Positions 1 to 9,822 are shown, counted from the first letter of the stretch. The stretch: 38,858 nucleotides of DNA from Paludibacteraceae bacterium (GCA_024683975.1 JAIKXR010000004.1:1-38858); one strand, 5' to 3'. Notes: generated by a model from the sequence alone, not told the origin. Made by a program: numbers and translations.

Positions 1-3000
1 TCCAGCCGTTGAACTGCCAGCCTGCCTTCACAGGTGTGACACCGGTGTAAACAGGTGTGCGGTTCTCAATGACGGTTAGCTGCTGCAGCTGCGTGCCGTC
101 CTCATCCTCAAAGGTGATGGTGTAACGCGGCGAGTTGTCAAAGGTGAACACTGCCACAATCCGCGCATCGGCGGCACCGACGGTGTAACTGTAGGTGTAG
201 TCTTCACCGGCAACCGGTGTGCCGTTCAGCTCCCAATGGTCAAACACGTAGCCGTCCAGTTCCGCTGTCAGGTCAAGCGTGTTGCCGCTGAAGAGGCTGT
301 GCGTACCCTGGCCGAGCGTGACATCCGTCCAGTTGGATGCACCGGCAACTGCCGCCGTCACAGCATCCGCGAGCTGTTCGCCGCCTGCGGTCTGCGCGGC
401 AATAGTGATGTTCGTCGCTGTAACAGGAGCCGAGACAGAACCTATACCGGCAGTGAAGTCAATCACCGTATTGTCCGCCTCGCCGTTAGTGGCATAGCCG
501 TCGGTGTAGGCGTGAACATGTACAAAGTAGTTCTCGTCCACATTCACCACTTCCACATATCCGCCACGCAGCACCCAGTTGTCGGTTGTGCGGACATACG
601 TGGACATATTCTGCATATCGTGGAATACCCATGAACCTGTACCTGTATAGCCATTCACCTGGTTAGACTGACGTGTAATATAATTCGTCGGAATACTGCC
701 TATATAGACGGTACCCGGAGCCTGCGTCGAGTTAATCGGATAAACGCCGGTCGGTATGGTGCCGGGCTTGGTGTTGTCGGGATAGAACTGCAACTGTATC
801 TGGCAGTAGTCATAAACATCACTTCCCGCCTGACCGAGGAAGTAGCGCATGATGTTGCCCGGACGGATGACCATCGTACCGATGTAGTTGTCCTCGCCAT
901 ACTCAAACGAGCGGCCGTTGAGCCAACTGGATTCAGTTGGGAGGTAACTGCTGTAATACTTGTAGGTGTAGTCCTCCTCAAAGGTGGCGTAGTTGATACA
1001 GTAGTTGGTGTAGATATCCACATCGTAGGTGCGTCCCTCGGTGTCGGTGAGCGAAGCCACGAGGTGGGCGGCGCGGAACAGCTCGCCCGCGTAGGTCACG
1101 TTCGCCACCGTAGCCGAAGCGATGGTGCGTTTGGCTCCCACCGTGGGTTGGATATACGACTGCGCCGCGTCAAGCGAGAGGCTGGACAGGTAGTTGGTCG
1201 TCCCTGTCGTCAGCGTTGTGCCGAAATACAGGCGGAAGGTCACATCGTCCGTCTCGCCGATAATGGCGAACGTGTTCTTCGCGTAGGTCGGGAAGTCGAG
1301 CGTGCCTTCGGTCTGATGGAAGACGATATGCGTCTGCTCATCGAACTCAGCCGTATAGGTCTTCGCCTCCGTGACGGTCACGGTGCGCGGGTTCTGCTTG
1401 TTGCCGTCGCTCCAGCCTGTGAACGCATAGCCGAACGATGTGCGTACGTCAAGGGTCAGTTCGGTGCCGTTCATATAACTGTACGTCGTCGGACCCGTCT
1501 GCATCTCGTAGCGGTCAGCAGTCTGATAAATCACACCGCCGCTTGCCACGGTCGTGATGGCGTAGGACGGTACGAACACTACGGTATAAGTCAGCGTCGT
1601 GTTTTCGGTTATCGTCACTGTGCGCGGGTTGTCGTTGTTGCTGTCGGTCCAGCCGGTGAAGTTGTAACCGATATTCGGACTGACATTGACAGTCACCTCC
1701 GTGCCATAGTCATACTCGCCCGCACCTGTCACAACCGCGTTGGAGCCGTTGATGGTCAGCGTGAAGCGGTCGATGGCGAAGGTGGCGGTATAGGAAGCGT
1801 CGCCCGTCACGGTCACGGTATGCGTCGCCGCGCCCTCGTCCGACCACGAGACGAAGTGGTAATGCTCATCCGCCGTGGCGGTGAGGGTGACAACCGTGCC
1901 GTAGTCGTACTCGCCGCCGCCGGTCACTGTGCCGTTTTCGCCGCTGACGGTCAGCGTGTGACGGTCGATGGCGCATACGGCGGTGTAGGTAGCGTCGGCG
2001 GTAACGGTGATGTCAATGGACTCCGTGCCTTCGATGTCCACACCGTCTTTCTGCCACTTGACGAAGTGGTAGTGTTCGGCGGGAGTGGCTGTGAGCGTAA
2101 TCTCCGTGCCGTAGTCGTATTCGCCGCCGCCTGTAATGGTCACATTGCTGCCTGCGGTGGTTATGGTGTGGCGGTCGATAGCGAAGAACGCCTTGTAGGT
2201 GGCGATGGCGGTCGCGGTGAAGTTCAGGGTCGCGCCGCCCTCTATGTCCGCGTCGTTGAGCTGCCACTTGACGAAGTGGTAGTGGGCTGCGGGAGTGGCT
2301 GTGAGCGTTACCTCCACACCCTTGTCGTATTCGCCGCCGCCGCTGACCGAACCCCAGTCGCCGTTGTTGACCTGCGTGATGATGAGCGCCGTGCCGGCGT
2401 TCTCCTCCTCAAACTCGGCGGTCAGGGTCAGGTTGCCCGACATGAAGACGGTGCGTTCGGCGTGCGTGTCGTTGTCCTCAGTCCACTGCTTGAACACATA
2501 GCCTTCCGACGGCAGGGCCGTTATGCGGACGGGCTGTCCGCGCTGCACGAGATAGGTGTTCGTGCGCGTCACCGACTCGCCGTTGGTATAGCGGACACGC
2601 ACGGTGTCGGGCGTGAACGAAGGCACATACACGGCGCGCACCGGCATACCGTAGTTGCAATAACCGTTGGCCGGCACATCCGTTCCGTATTTGACTTCAC
2701 CATCGTAGAAGCAGTACGGCAGACTCTGCCAAAGTGTGCCTGCTTTCGATTGCAGCGTGCTGCTCCAATAGTAACGGTGAGTGGTATTGGAAGCAGAAGG
2801 ATTTCCGCCGCTACTGTTCGTGGCTGTCGGTATCTTTACACCTGCGGCGGGCAAAGTGATTTGTTTGGTTGCATCCGTTTTACTGGTAAAGGTGCCGTCG
2901 GAATAATCGGCGTTGTCAATCAGGTCTTGCCATTGCTGCTTGGAAGGCACGCGCCAGTTCGTACCCAACTGGTTCATCGCTATATCGTATGTCGTATTGG

Positions 3001-6000
3001 CGGGCAAATCATCTTCCGCCGACATACTGCTTAAATTGGCACAATAGAACTTTGTTGAATTATAGTTGCTGTATTTGGTTATCGATCCATTCTTGCCCCA
3101 AATGGTATAGTAGCCTGTCAATGTACTGGGAGCGGTAACGCCCACGTTGTAGTCACACCATGCCGTACCCGTACCCATATCCACAGGGGTATAGAACATG
3201 TTGTTCTTGTACAGGACGGGCAGCGGATAGAGAATCTTCGTTGTGTCGGCGGTAGCAGCCTGCGCGATAGTGGCTTCCGCAGCTTGCGACAGATCCGGCT
3301 CGAAGACGGCGGTGTAGGTCGTGTTCGCCGTAGCCGTGAAGACACGGTTGGGGTCGGTGTTGTTCACATCGTCCGACCAGTGCGAGAAGCGGTAGTTAGC
3401 TGCCGCCTTGACGGGAATACGCACCTTCGCACCATCATTGTACTGACCCACAAACGATGCAAGGTTGTTCACCGTACCCGATGAAGCGGGCGACACATTG
3501 AAGGTCAGCGTCCGCTTGGTGGTATAGGAACTTGTGTATGTTACCGTCAGCGTCACATCCGACAAGGCGATGAACGAATAGGTCTGGTCGGTGCAGACGG
3601 TCACATTGTTCTGATCCACCCACTTGTCCACGCGGTAACTCTGATTGGAAGCCGTTGCAGCACCGTAGAAAGCGGTGATGGTGATGCGCTGACCCACCTC
3701 ACACATATAGATATAGGTCTTGCTGTTGGTCACCACCTTCACGGAGCAGGTCTCAAACGGCGGCACATAAACGGCGCGGACCGGCATGGCACTCCAAGCG
3801 TAGTAGGAAGTGGAACCGGCACTGTAAGAGCCGCTCAGGTAGTAGGACGGACGCGAGGATGCGCCACTGATTGTACTTGCCGTACTGCCCCAGAACTGGG
3901 TCGTACCGGCGGTCACGGTTCCGGAACCGCTCGTTTTCATACATCCGGCGGCGGGAATATAGATAAATTGTGACGTGTTTTCCACATTGGTGTATCGGTA
4001 TCCGGCGGATGCTTGTCCTTCCTCGGTGGAACCGCTGCCGACAACGCCCTGCAGGTTGTATATCTCCGTGCAGTTCGGCATACGCCACCGCTCGCCCATA
4101 ATCTGTGTGGCGGCATCCGCCTCGGCGGGCAGGGTGTTCTGCGGAACAGTACTATACCCCGCTGTGGTGGTCATGGATGTGACACCGGCATAGTAGGTTC
4201 CTGCACTTCCGCTGCTGTTCACCGTGGTGGCGGGAGTGGTCAGACCCCATACGAAGTAGTCGCCCGCCTTGGTGCTGTCGGCGGCACCGATGTTCTTGTT
4301 CGCCCATGCCACACCGACACCCACATCCACAGGACGGTAGCCGTTGGCGTCATATCCCGGCAGGTCATAGCGCAGGTATGTACCCTGATACGTTCCTCCA
4401 TAATATACTTGCGCGAAAGCGTCCGCCGAGGTGACAGAAGCGAGGTCGTAGTCAATCTCCAGTACCGCCGTATAGGTGCGGTCGGCATTGACCGTGACGT
4501 AACGAATGGTGTCAGTCAGGCTATGGTCATCGTCCCAGTAGAGGAAGCGGTAATGCGGCTTGGGGTGGCAAATGAGTTTCGTCAACTGTCCGTCCTCATA
4601 CACACCGAGCTGCGTGGTCTTCACCGCACCGTCGAAGATTGCACCCTCCAACGGCGAAGAAACAAGCGTCAGCGTGCGGGTCGTCACGCGCGTGGTATAG
4701 AAGGTGGCGTAATAGGTCATATTGCCCGTAACCACCAATTCCACCGTCGGGTCGTAACTCATGATGTCGTAATTGGCGTTCGTCCAGTGCAGCAGCGAAT
4801 AGTTGGCTGTGTTGGTGAACGCGCTCACCGTCACCGTCTGCCCTTTCTCGCAGACGTAGTTGTAGGTGGCTTTGGCTGTATTCGACTGGTAGGTCTTGAC
4901 TGTCAGCGTACACGTCTCAAGCGGCGAACCGTCGTAGAGGTTCTCGGTGGTCGTGGTGGTCGCCTCGTGCCATACGTTCACATACTTGTGCGCAGAGGCT
5001 GCGGCAGGCACAGCGGTGGTGAAGACGGCGTTGTAGGTGGCGTGTCCGTTCACGGTTATCTCGCGGTAGGGGTCGGTGGAGTTGTTGTCCTCCCAGCGGA
5101 CGAATGTCCAGCCCTCTTCCGGCACGGCGTGCAGTTGGGTAGTAACGCCGTTTTTGTAGCGACCTACACCATATACATAGCCTGCCGAGCGGGGCTGCGG
5201 CAAAGCGTGGATGGTGGAGAAATTGGATGTGGTGGCAGCAAATGTGGCTGTGATCTCTTTGTCCTCCGACACAACAAACTCATACGTGGGGTCGGTGGAG
5301 AGAACGGCATTGCCGTTGGTTACGTCCGTCCAGTTGGTGAAAGCAAACGTCCATGCCGTTTGACCTACCGAATGAGGATGAGCCGTAAGACGCAGTTTCT
5401 GTCCCTTCTCGCAGATATAATAGCGATAGTAGGTGGTAGCACTCGTATTACCCGCTATTACCGCGCCGCCTGCTACCTGCACCTTGATGGTGCAGGTCTC
5501 GAATGGAGGCACATAGACACCGCGAACGGGAAGAGCGTACCATATATAGCCATAGGTATTACTGTTTGGTGAGGAATTACCATCATAGTAATAACCGGCA
5601 ACACAACTGGAATTGGTCGCATTAAATGTTCCCATTGTACTTGCCCAAAAGAGCGAATGGTTCGTGGTAATCGTACTTGAATTGTTCGTTTTATAATAAC
5701 CCGAATTGGGTATAAAGAGTTTCTCCCCGCTCAAGGTATTCGTATAGGTGTAACCTGAAGCAGCCGCACCCGTTTCAGATGCACCCGTAGGAGCGGAAAG
5801 GTAATAAACCTCTTCGTAGGTCGGCATACGCCAACGCTCACCCATCTTTACGGTAGCGGCATCGTTGTCTGCGGGCAGCGCGTATTGGACAACTTTCGGA
5901 GAAAGGGTTGAATAGGTCGTATAAGAGGTGGTAAGTAACATATCTTGAGCACCTGCCCATGTAGTTGCTGTTCCAACTGTGGTAACAGGTGTTGTTCCGC

Positions 6001-9000
6001 CCCAATAAAAATAGGAACCTGCCTTCGTAGAATCGGCCGCACCCACGTTCTTGTTCGCCCACAGCACACCGTTCCCCATATCCACAAGGCGGTAGGTGAT
6101 ACCGTCGTTGCCTGTTAAGGATGCAGGATAATCATACAGCACTTTGAAGCAGTTGGTTGGCATATAGGCGAACACCTCCTCATTCGCGTCGGCCGACGCG
6201 GCGGTACCCGTATATTCAAACTCTGCCGTCAGCGTTACAGCCGAAGCCGTGGTCGTATAAGCGCGGGGATTCGTTGTGTTGCCGTCCGACCAGCGCACAA
6301 AGCTATAGTTCTCGTTGGGGTTTGCAGTCAGCGTGATATTGGTTCCATTCACATAGTATCCGCCGCCGTCTGCCGTACCGCCTTTTGCCGGTAGGGGATT
6401 GACAGTCAAAAGAACAGTGGCACTGTTGTTGGATACATAGTGTGCGGCTATCGTCTGATCACCTGTCAGCGTAACCGAATAGCTGTTGTCGGTGGACAGT
6501 GACGTTCCGTTATAGGTATTCTCGCGCCAAGCCGAGAATACGTACTTAGTATAGTTCGGGTGCTGTTTGATGGTGACGGTCTGCCCTACCTCGCAGATGT
6601 ACTTGTAGTAATACTTGGCTGTCGAAGCCCAATAAACAATCACGGTCAGCGTGCAAGTCTCGAACGAGGGTACATAGACGGGACGGACTGGAAGAGCATA
6701 ATAAGCCACAGAATTCCCAGTGGTATTAACATTACCTCTCATCGCGTGATTATAATATACCCACGGTTTGCTGCTGGCTCCGTTTTTAGATGCTACGGTA
6801 CTTGTCCAAAGGTATGCCGCACCTTTGGACAAAGTGGTTGCATATCGTCCTCCGGCAGGAATAAAAATCTTATCGTCTGTGTAGTACTTATTGGTAACTG
6901 TATAGTTATAATTAACCGGCGCGTTAGTTGTGTAAGTGGAAGAAATGAGGTTATTCATCTCATAGTAAGTAGGCATACGCCATTGCCCGCCAATCTTTTG
7001 CGTTGCAGCATCGGCTTCAGCGGGTAAAGGATACTGCGAGGCGACAGCAGTTGATGTGGTTGCCGTCATATCTGCCACTCCAGTATAGTAATTTGCGCTT
7101 GACACCGTTGTGTAACCGTCTTCGCCGTAGGCTTTTGTTCCTCCCCAATAGAAGTAGGAACCTGCTTTGGTCGGGTCGGTGGCACCGACGTTCCTGTCAG
7201 CCCAAGCGACACCGGCCCCCATATCCACGGGCGTGTAGGTTATACCGTCATTTCCGACCACGGGATCGAGGTTGTACAGGATGCGGAAGTTGGTGGAAGT
7301 TGCAGAAGTAGGCATCGCGTTCGTTCCGCCTTTCAATGTATAACCGTTAGCATAGACATCCACCGTGGCGGGAGCGGACCAGAGGTCGCCATCCAAGTCG
7401 AACTCCGCCTCAAACGTGGCATCGCCCAATACGGTGTAGGTGCGGACGGGGTTGTCGCTGTCGTTGTCAGTCCATTTGACGAACTTGAACATCGCGTTGG
7501 CAGGTGTGGCGGTCAGCGTCACCACCGCGTCGATGTCATACGTACCGCTGCCGGTCTGCTCAGGGTAGCCGTCCGCCGTCAAAATGATTGAGCCGTTACC
7601 TCTTCCTGTTTTCGTAGCGGTGACGGTGAACTGCGGAACAGTAAAGGTTGCACCGACGGTCACTTCGTCGGGTGTGCCGGCGGTGATGGTATATGTACCT
7701 GTCACCACTTGGTCATAGACGTAAGGTGCAGCCGTCACATTGCTCAGTTCCGTGCCGGTGAAGCCCGTGAAGAGGCGGTGGGAGGCGGGAGTGGCGGTGA
7801 AGGTCAGCACCTTGTTGAGGTCGGTCTGGCGGTTGAAGGTGTAGGTGCTGCCCGAAGCGTAGCTGTTCGTGCCATCGGATGCAGCCAGCGTACCGTTGGA
7901 TGCCGGGGTGCTGATAGTCACGGTGCACTCGTCGGCTTCGAAGGTGGCACCTACGGTGATGTCGTTCACAAGGTAGTAGGTGGTACCATTGTCTTCTGCT
8001 GTTTTGATAGTGGCGGCATCGCCTGTCCATGCTTTGAAGCGGTAGCCCGCATCTGGTACGGCAGTGATGGTCAGTTCGGACATATTGTGAACAGACGAAG
8101 TGGTGGTATAGGTCGCCGTCGGGGCGTTGTTGCGGCTTACGACCACGTGTCCGTGCGCGCCATTGGCGATGGTGATGGTGTAGTCTACATCGTTGGGTAT
8201 GAAGTGCGCGTAGTAGGTCTGCGCCGTTGTCTGCGAGAGGATAGTGGCGTTATCCACTTTCGTACCTCCCGAGGGGGCAGTGTACCATCCGAGGAACGTG
8301 CAGCCCAGTTTGTGCGGGTTGGCAGGTACGGTCTTTGCGGTGTAGCCCGCACGCACCACGCGGCGGAGGTCGGTGTCGTAGTCGTCATCCGCCTCCCACG
8401 TACCGCCGTTGGTTTTGCAGTCGAAAGTGAGATAAGTATAGTTGGTAGGTGTCAGGGTACTTGAGTACGGAAAAGGAGCACTATATGTTGTATTCGGATA
8501 GGATGAACTTGCACCTTTGGTGACAGGGGTCAGTCCGTTCTGGTAAAGGAATGTATTGTAACTTGCACTATAACCCAAGAACCAACTCTGCGTCGGACCG
8601 TCGCCAGTCTGCCCGGTTCCGTTGTATGCACCCCAGTCAAGCCAGTAGAAACGGACGGTCAGACCGCCGCGACCATAGTACGTACCAGCAGCGATGGCGT
8701 TGTTGAACATATAGGCGCAGCAGTTGGTCAGGTCGTCGCCACGGCGGTCCTGCAGGGAGGTCGCCATAATCTCCACATACTTGAGCGAGGTGCATTTGGC
8801 GTTGTACAGACCGAACATACCCATATAGCACTTGGGGGCAAGTTCCTCGGCGGGCAGAATATAATAATTGTTCGCATCGTTGTTATATAGGCTGCTGCAA
8901 CGGTTGAACATAAACGCGTAACAGCCTTCAGCCAACTGCTGGGCGGGAAGGTGCATGGCGGAAAAATACCAGCCGCTGTTCGCCGCCGTCGAACTGTAAA

Positions 9001-9655
9001 AACTGTTCATACAGTTGTCGAACATGTGCGCATAGCACCAGGGCTGCATCACCGTGGCAGGCAGCGAGGGACCGGTGTAAAGCCCTGAGTTGCCGGCAAA
9101 CATATACGCATAGCAGTACGCCGTCAGGGTCGTGGCGGGCAATACCAGTTCGTGTGTCTTGCTCAGACTCGTGGAAGTGGATAACGAACTGCTGAACGAG
9201 GTTGAGAACGAAGTCGGCGGATAAGGGCAGAACAAAGCGTAGAAGCAGTAGTCGCACGGGATGGTGGTGGCTGTCGCGAAATTGGTAGGGTCAATCAGCG
9301 ACATCACATTTCCCTGTACGGCAGGATTGCCGCCCGTGATAGCCAAGGAAATGAAATTCGTACTGCTCTTGTTGAAACCTGTCGGGTTGTTACCCTTTAA
9401 GCGCATATAATGCGGAACACTGCCAGAGTTGGTCGGCACGGTCAATGTACATGGTTCAAGAACCTGCACCCACGAACCCTCGTCAATCTGGTACCACAGG
9501 TCGGGCCATTCGCTGACCGTACCTGTCTGTTTGACCACAACGGTGGCGTTTCCGACCACTTTGAGATACTCGTTCACTTGCGCCTGCGCGGAATGCGGAG
9601 CGAGAGTCATTAACCATGCCAGAAGCGGCATCAAAAGAGATAAATGTTTTTTCAT
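1..9655 (-). CDS. Giant secreted/surface modular protein, partial (C-terminus beyond base 1): signal peptide, BspA/DUF285-like N-terminal repeats, four Fib_succ_major-like modules, multiple InlB/Flg_new-type repeats
   Basis: Start ATG at 9655..9653 (MKKHLSLLMPLLAWLMTLAPHSAQAQVNEYLKVVG...). Frame followed at several points through to TPVYTGVTPVKAGWQFNGW at bases 58-2. None of the listed minus-strand ORFs in 1-9655 is in this frame, as expected if it is open and excluded for lack of a stop. Confidence 0.93.
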   Translation of the reverse strand, partial: MKKHLSLLMPLLAWLMTLAPHSAQAQVNEYLKVVGNATVVVKQTGTVSEWPDLWYQIDEGSWVQVLEPCTLTVPTNSGSVPHYMRLKGNNPTGFNKSSTNFISLAITGGNPAVQGNVMSLIDPTNFATATTIPCDYCFYALFCPYPPTSFSTSFSSSLSTSTSLSKTHELVLPATTLTAYCYAYMFAGNSGLYTGPSLPATVMQPWCYAHMFDNCMNSFYSSTAANSGWYFSAMHLPAQQLAEGCYAFMFNRCSSLYNNDANNYYILPAEELAPKCYMGMFGLYNAKCTSLKYVEIMATSLQDRRGDDLTNCCAYMFNNAIAAGTYYGRGGLTVRFYWLDWGAYNGTGQTGDGPTQSWFLGYSASYNTFLYQNGLTPVTKGASSSYPNTTYSAPFPYSSTLTPTNYTYLTFDCKTNGGTWEADDDYDTDLRRVVRAGYTAKTVPANPHKLGCTFLGWYTAPSGGTKVDNATILSQTTAQTYYAHFIPNDVDYTITIANGAHGHVVVSRNNAPTATYTTTSSVHNMSELTITAVPDAGYRFKAWTGDAATIKTAEDNGTTYYLVNDITVGATFEADECTVTISTPASNGTLAASDGTNSYASGSTYTFNRQTDLNKVLTFTATPASHRLFTGFTGTELSNVTAAPYVYDQVVTGTYTITAGTPDEVTVGATFTVPQFTVTATKTGRGNGSIILTADGYPEQTGSGTYDIDAVVTLTATPANAMFKFVKWTDNDSDNPVRTYTVLGDATFEAEFDLDGDLWSAPATVDVYANGYTLKGGTNAMPTSATSTNFRILYNLDPVVGNDGITYTPVDMGAGVAWADRNVGATDPTKAGSYFYWGGTKAYGEDGYTTVSSANYYTGVADMTATTSTAVASQYPLPAEADAATQKIGGQWRMPTYYEMNNLISSTYTTNAPVNYNYTVTNKYYTDDKIFIPAGGRYATTLSKGAAYLWTSTVASKNGASSKPWVYYNHAMRGNVNTTGNSVAYYALPVRPVYVPSFETCTLTVIVYWASTAKYYYKYICEVGQTVTIKQHPNYTKYVFSAWRENTYNGTSLSTDNSYSVTLTGDQTIAAHYVSNNSATVLLTVNPLPAKGGTADGGGYYVNGTNITLTANPNENYSFVRWSDGNTTNPRAYTTTASAVTLTAEFEYTGTAASADANEEVFAYMPTNCFKVLYDYPASLTGNDGITYRLVDMGNGVLWANKNVGAADSTKAGSYFYWGGTTPVTTVGTATTWAGAQDMLLTTSYTTYSTLSPKVVQYALPADNDAATVKMGERWRMPTYEEVYYLSAPTGASETGAAASGYTYTNTLSGEKLFIPNSGYYKTNNSSTITTNHSLFWASTMGTFNATNSSCVAGYYYDGNSSPNSNTYGYIWYALPVRGVYVPPFETCTIKVQVAGGAVIAGNTSATTYYRYYICEKGQKLRLTAHPHSVGQTAWTFAFTNWTDVTNGNAVLSTDPTYEFVVSEDKEITATFAATTSNFSTIHALPQPRSAGYVYGVGRYKNGVTTQLHAVPEEGWTFVRWEDNNSTDPYREITVNGHATYNAVFTTAVPAAASAHKYVNVWHEATTTTTENLYDGSPLETCTLTVKTYQSNTAKATYNYVCEKGQTVTVSAFTNTANYSLLHWTNANYDIMSYDPTVELVVTGNMTYYATFYTTRVTTRTLTLVSSPLEGAIFDGAVKTTQLGVYEDGQLTKLICHPKPHYRFLYWDDDHSLTDTIRYVTVNADRTYTAVLEIDYDLASVTSADAFAQVYYGGTYQGTYLRYDLPGYDANGYRPVDVGVGVAWANKNIGAADSTKAGDYFVWGLTTPATTVNSSGSAGTYYAGVTSMTTTAGYSTVPQNTLPAEADAATQIMGERWRMPNCTEIYNLQGVVGSGSTEEGQASAGYRYTNVENTSQFIYIPAAGCMKTSGSGTVTAGTTQFWGSTASTISGASSRPSYYLSGSYSAGSTSYYAWSAMPVRAVYVPPFETCSVKVVTNSKTYIYMCEVGQRITITAFYGAATASNQSYRVDKWVDQNNVTVCTDQTYSFIALSDVTLTVTYTSSYTTKRTLTFNVSPASSGTVNNLASFVGQYNDGAKVRIPVKAAANYRFSHWSDDVNNTDPNRVFTATANTTYTAVFEPDLSQAAEATIAQAATADTTKILYPLPVLYKNNMFYTPVDMGTGTAWCDYNVGVTAPSTLTGYYTIWGKNGSITKYSNYNSTKFYCANLSSMSAEDDLPANTTYDIAMNQLGTNWRVPSKQQWQDLIDNADYSDGTFTSKTDATKQITLPAAGVKIPTATNSSGGNPSASNTTHRYYWSSTLQSKAGTLWQSLPYCFYDGEVKYGTDVPANGYCNYGMPVRAVYVPSFTPDTVRVRYTNGESVTRTNTYLVQRGQPVRITALPSEGYVFKQWTEDNDTHAERTVFMSGNLTLTAEFEEENAGTALIITQVNNGDWGSVSGGGEYDKGVEVTLTATPAAHYHFVKWQLNDADIEGGATLNFTATAIATYKAFFAIDRHTITTAGSNVTITGGGEYDYGTEITLTATPAEHYHFVKWQKDGVDIEGTESIDITVTADATYTAVCAIDRHTLTVSGENGTVTGGGEYDYGTVVTLTATADEHYHFVSWSDEGAATHTVTVTGDASYTATFAIDRFTLTINGSNAVVTGAGEYDYGTEVTVNVSPNIGYNFTGWTDSNNDNPRTVTITENTTLTYTVVFVPSYAITTVASGGVIYQTADRYEMQTGPTTYSYMNGTELTLDVRTSFGYAFTGWSDGNKQNPRTVTVTEAKTYTAEFDEQTHIVFHQTEGTLDFPTYAKNTFAIIGETDDVTFRLYFGTTLTTGTTNYLSSLSLDAAQSYIQPTVGAKRTIASATVANVTYAGELFRAAHLVASLTDTEGRTYDVDIYTNYCINYATFEEDYTYKYYSSYLPTESSWLNGRSFEYGEDNYIGTMVIRPGNIMRYFLGQAGSDVYDYCQIQLQFYPDNTKPGTIPTGVYPINSTQAPGTVYIGSIPTNYITRQSNQVNGYTGTGSWVFHDMQNMSTYVRTTDNWVLRGGYVEVVNVDENYFVHVHAYTDGYATNGEADNTVIDFTAGIGSVSAPVTATNITIAAQTAGGEQLADAVTAAVAGASNWTDVTLGQGTHSLFSGNTLDLTAELDGYVFDHWELNGTPVAGEDYTYSYTVGAADARIVAVFTFDNSPRYTITFEDEDGTQLQQLTVIENRTPVYTGVTPVKAGWQFNGW
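1640..2345 (-). repeat. Tandem InlB/Flg_new-type protein repeats, about 205 nt per unit, in the giant CDS
   Basis: Successive translated units: GGGEYDKGVEVTLTATPAAHYHFVKWQ, GGGEYDYGTEITLTATPAEHYHFVKWQ, GGGEYDYGTVVTLTATADEHYHFVSW, GAGEYDYGTEVTVNVSPNIGYNFTGW, linked by AIDRHT/FAIDRFT segments. Confidence 0.8.
2610..3215 (-). other. Fib_succ_major-like module D (divergent) within the giant CDS
   Basis: Translated: FYTPVDMGTGTAWCDYNVGVTAPS...GTNWRVPSKQQWQDLIDNA...YGMPVRAVYVPSFTPDT. Confidence 0.7.
3740..4350 (-). other. Fib_succ_major-like module C within the giant CDS
   Basis: Translated: YRPVDVGVGVAWANKNIGAADSTKAGDYFVWG...GERWRMPNCTEIYNL...AMPVRAVYVPPFETC. Confidence 0.8.
5485..6115 (-). other. 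Fib_succ_major-like module B within the giant CDS
   Basis: Translated: DGITYRLVDMGNGVLWANKNVGAADSTKAGSYFYWGG...GERWRMPTYEEVYYL...ALPVRGVYVPPFETC. Confidence 0.82.
6655..7260 (-). other. Fib_succ_major-like module A within the giant CDS
   Basis: Translated: WADRNVGATDPTKAGSYFYWGGTKAYG...GGQWRMPTYYEMNNL...YYALPVRPVYVPSFETC. Confidence 0.8.
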
Positions 9656-9681
9656 AATATCTATAGAAGTTAATGTTAGTT

Positions 9682-9731
9682 ACTGCGTGTTGGTCAGCCT
9701 TCGGCTGTTGGGGACTGCGTGTTCGTCAGTA
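9682..9731 (+). repeat. Composite 14-mer repeat block, copy 1
   Basis: ACTGCGTGTTGGTCAGCCTTCGGCTGTTGGGGACTGCGTGTTCGTCAGTA. Confidence 0.85.
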
Positions 9732-9762
9732 AATGTAGTGTTGTTTTACTGACTAACACAAA
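9730..9762 (-). promoter_or_regulatory. Candidate Bacteroidetes-type promoter for the giant surface-protein gene
   Basis: Minus strand TTTG-N21-TACATTTA (one mismatch to TAnnTTTG), about 70 nt upstream of the ATG. Confidence 0.5.
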
Positions 9763-9764
9763 AA

Positions 9765-9794
9765 GCGGCAATACCGTATTACTGATATTACCGC
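9765..9794 (-). terminator. Candidate intrinsic terminator downstream of the PIN gene
   Basis: Minus strand GCGGTAATA-(tcagtaatacgg)-TATTGCCGC (one G-T pair) followed by TTTTTGTG. Confidence 0.6.
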
Positions 9795-9822
9795 ATTAAC
9801 TTTATATTAAGAAGGCAAGACT

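Noticed and set aside
1064-3034. 656-aa + strand ORF
   Set aside because: Antisense to the giant minus-strand CDS; translation is low-complexity V/G/R-rich with no recognisable domain, while the opposite frame gives clear Fib_succ/InlB modules.
4013-5572. 519-aa + strand ORF
   Set aside because: Same antisense artefact as 1064..3034.
7709-8464. 251-aa + strand ORF
   Set aside because: Antisense to the giant CDS; no domain recognised.
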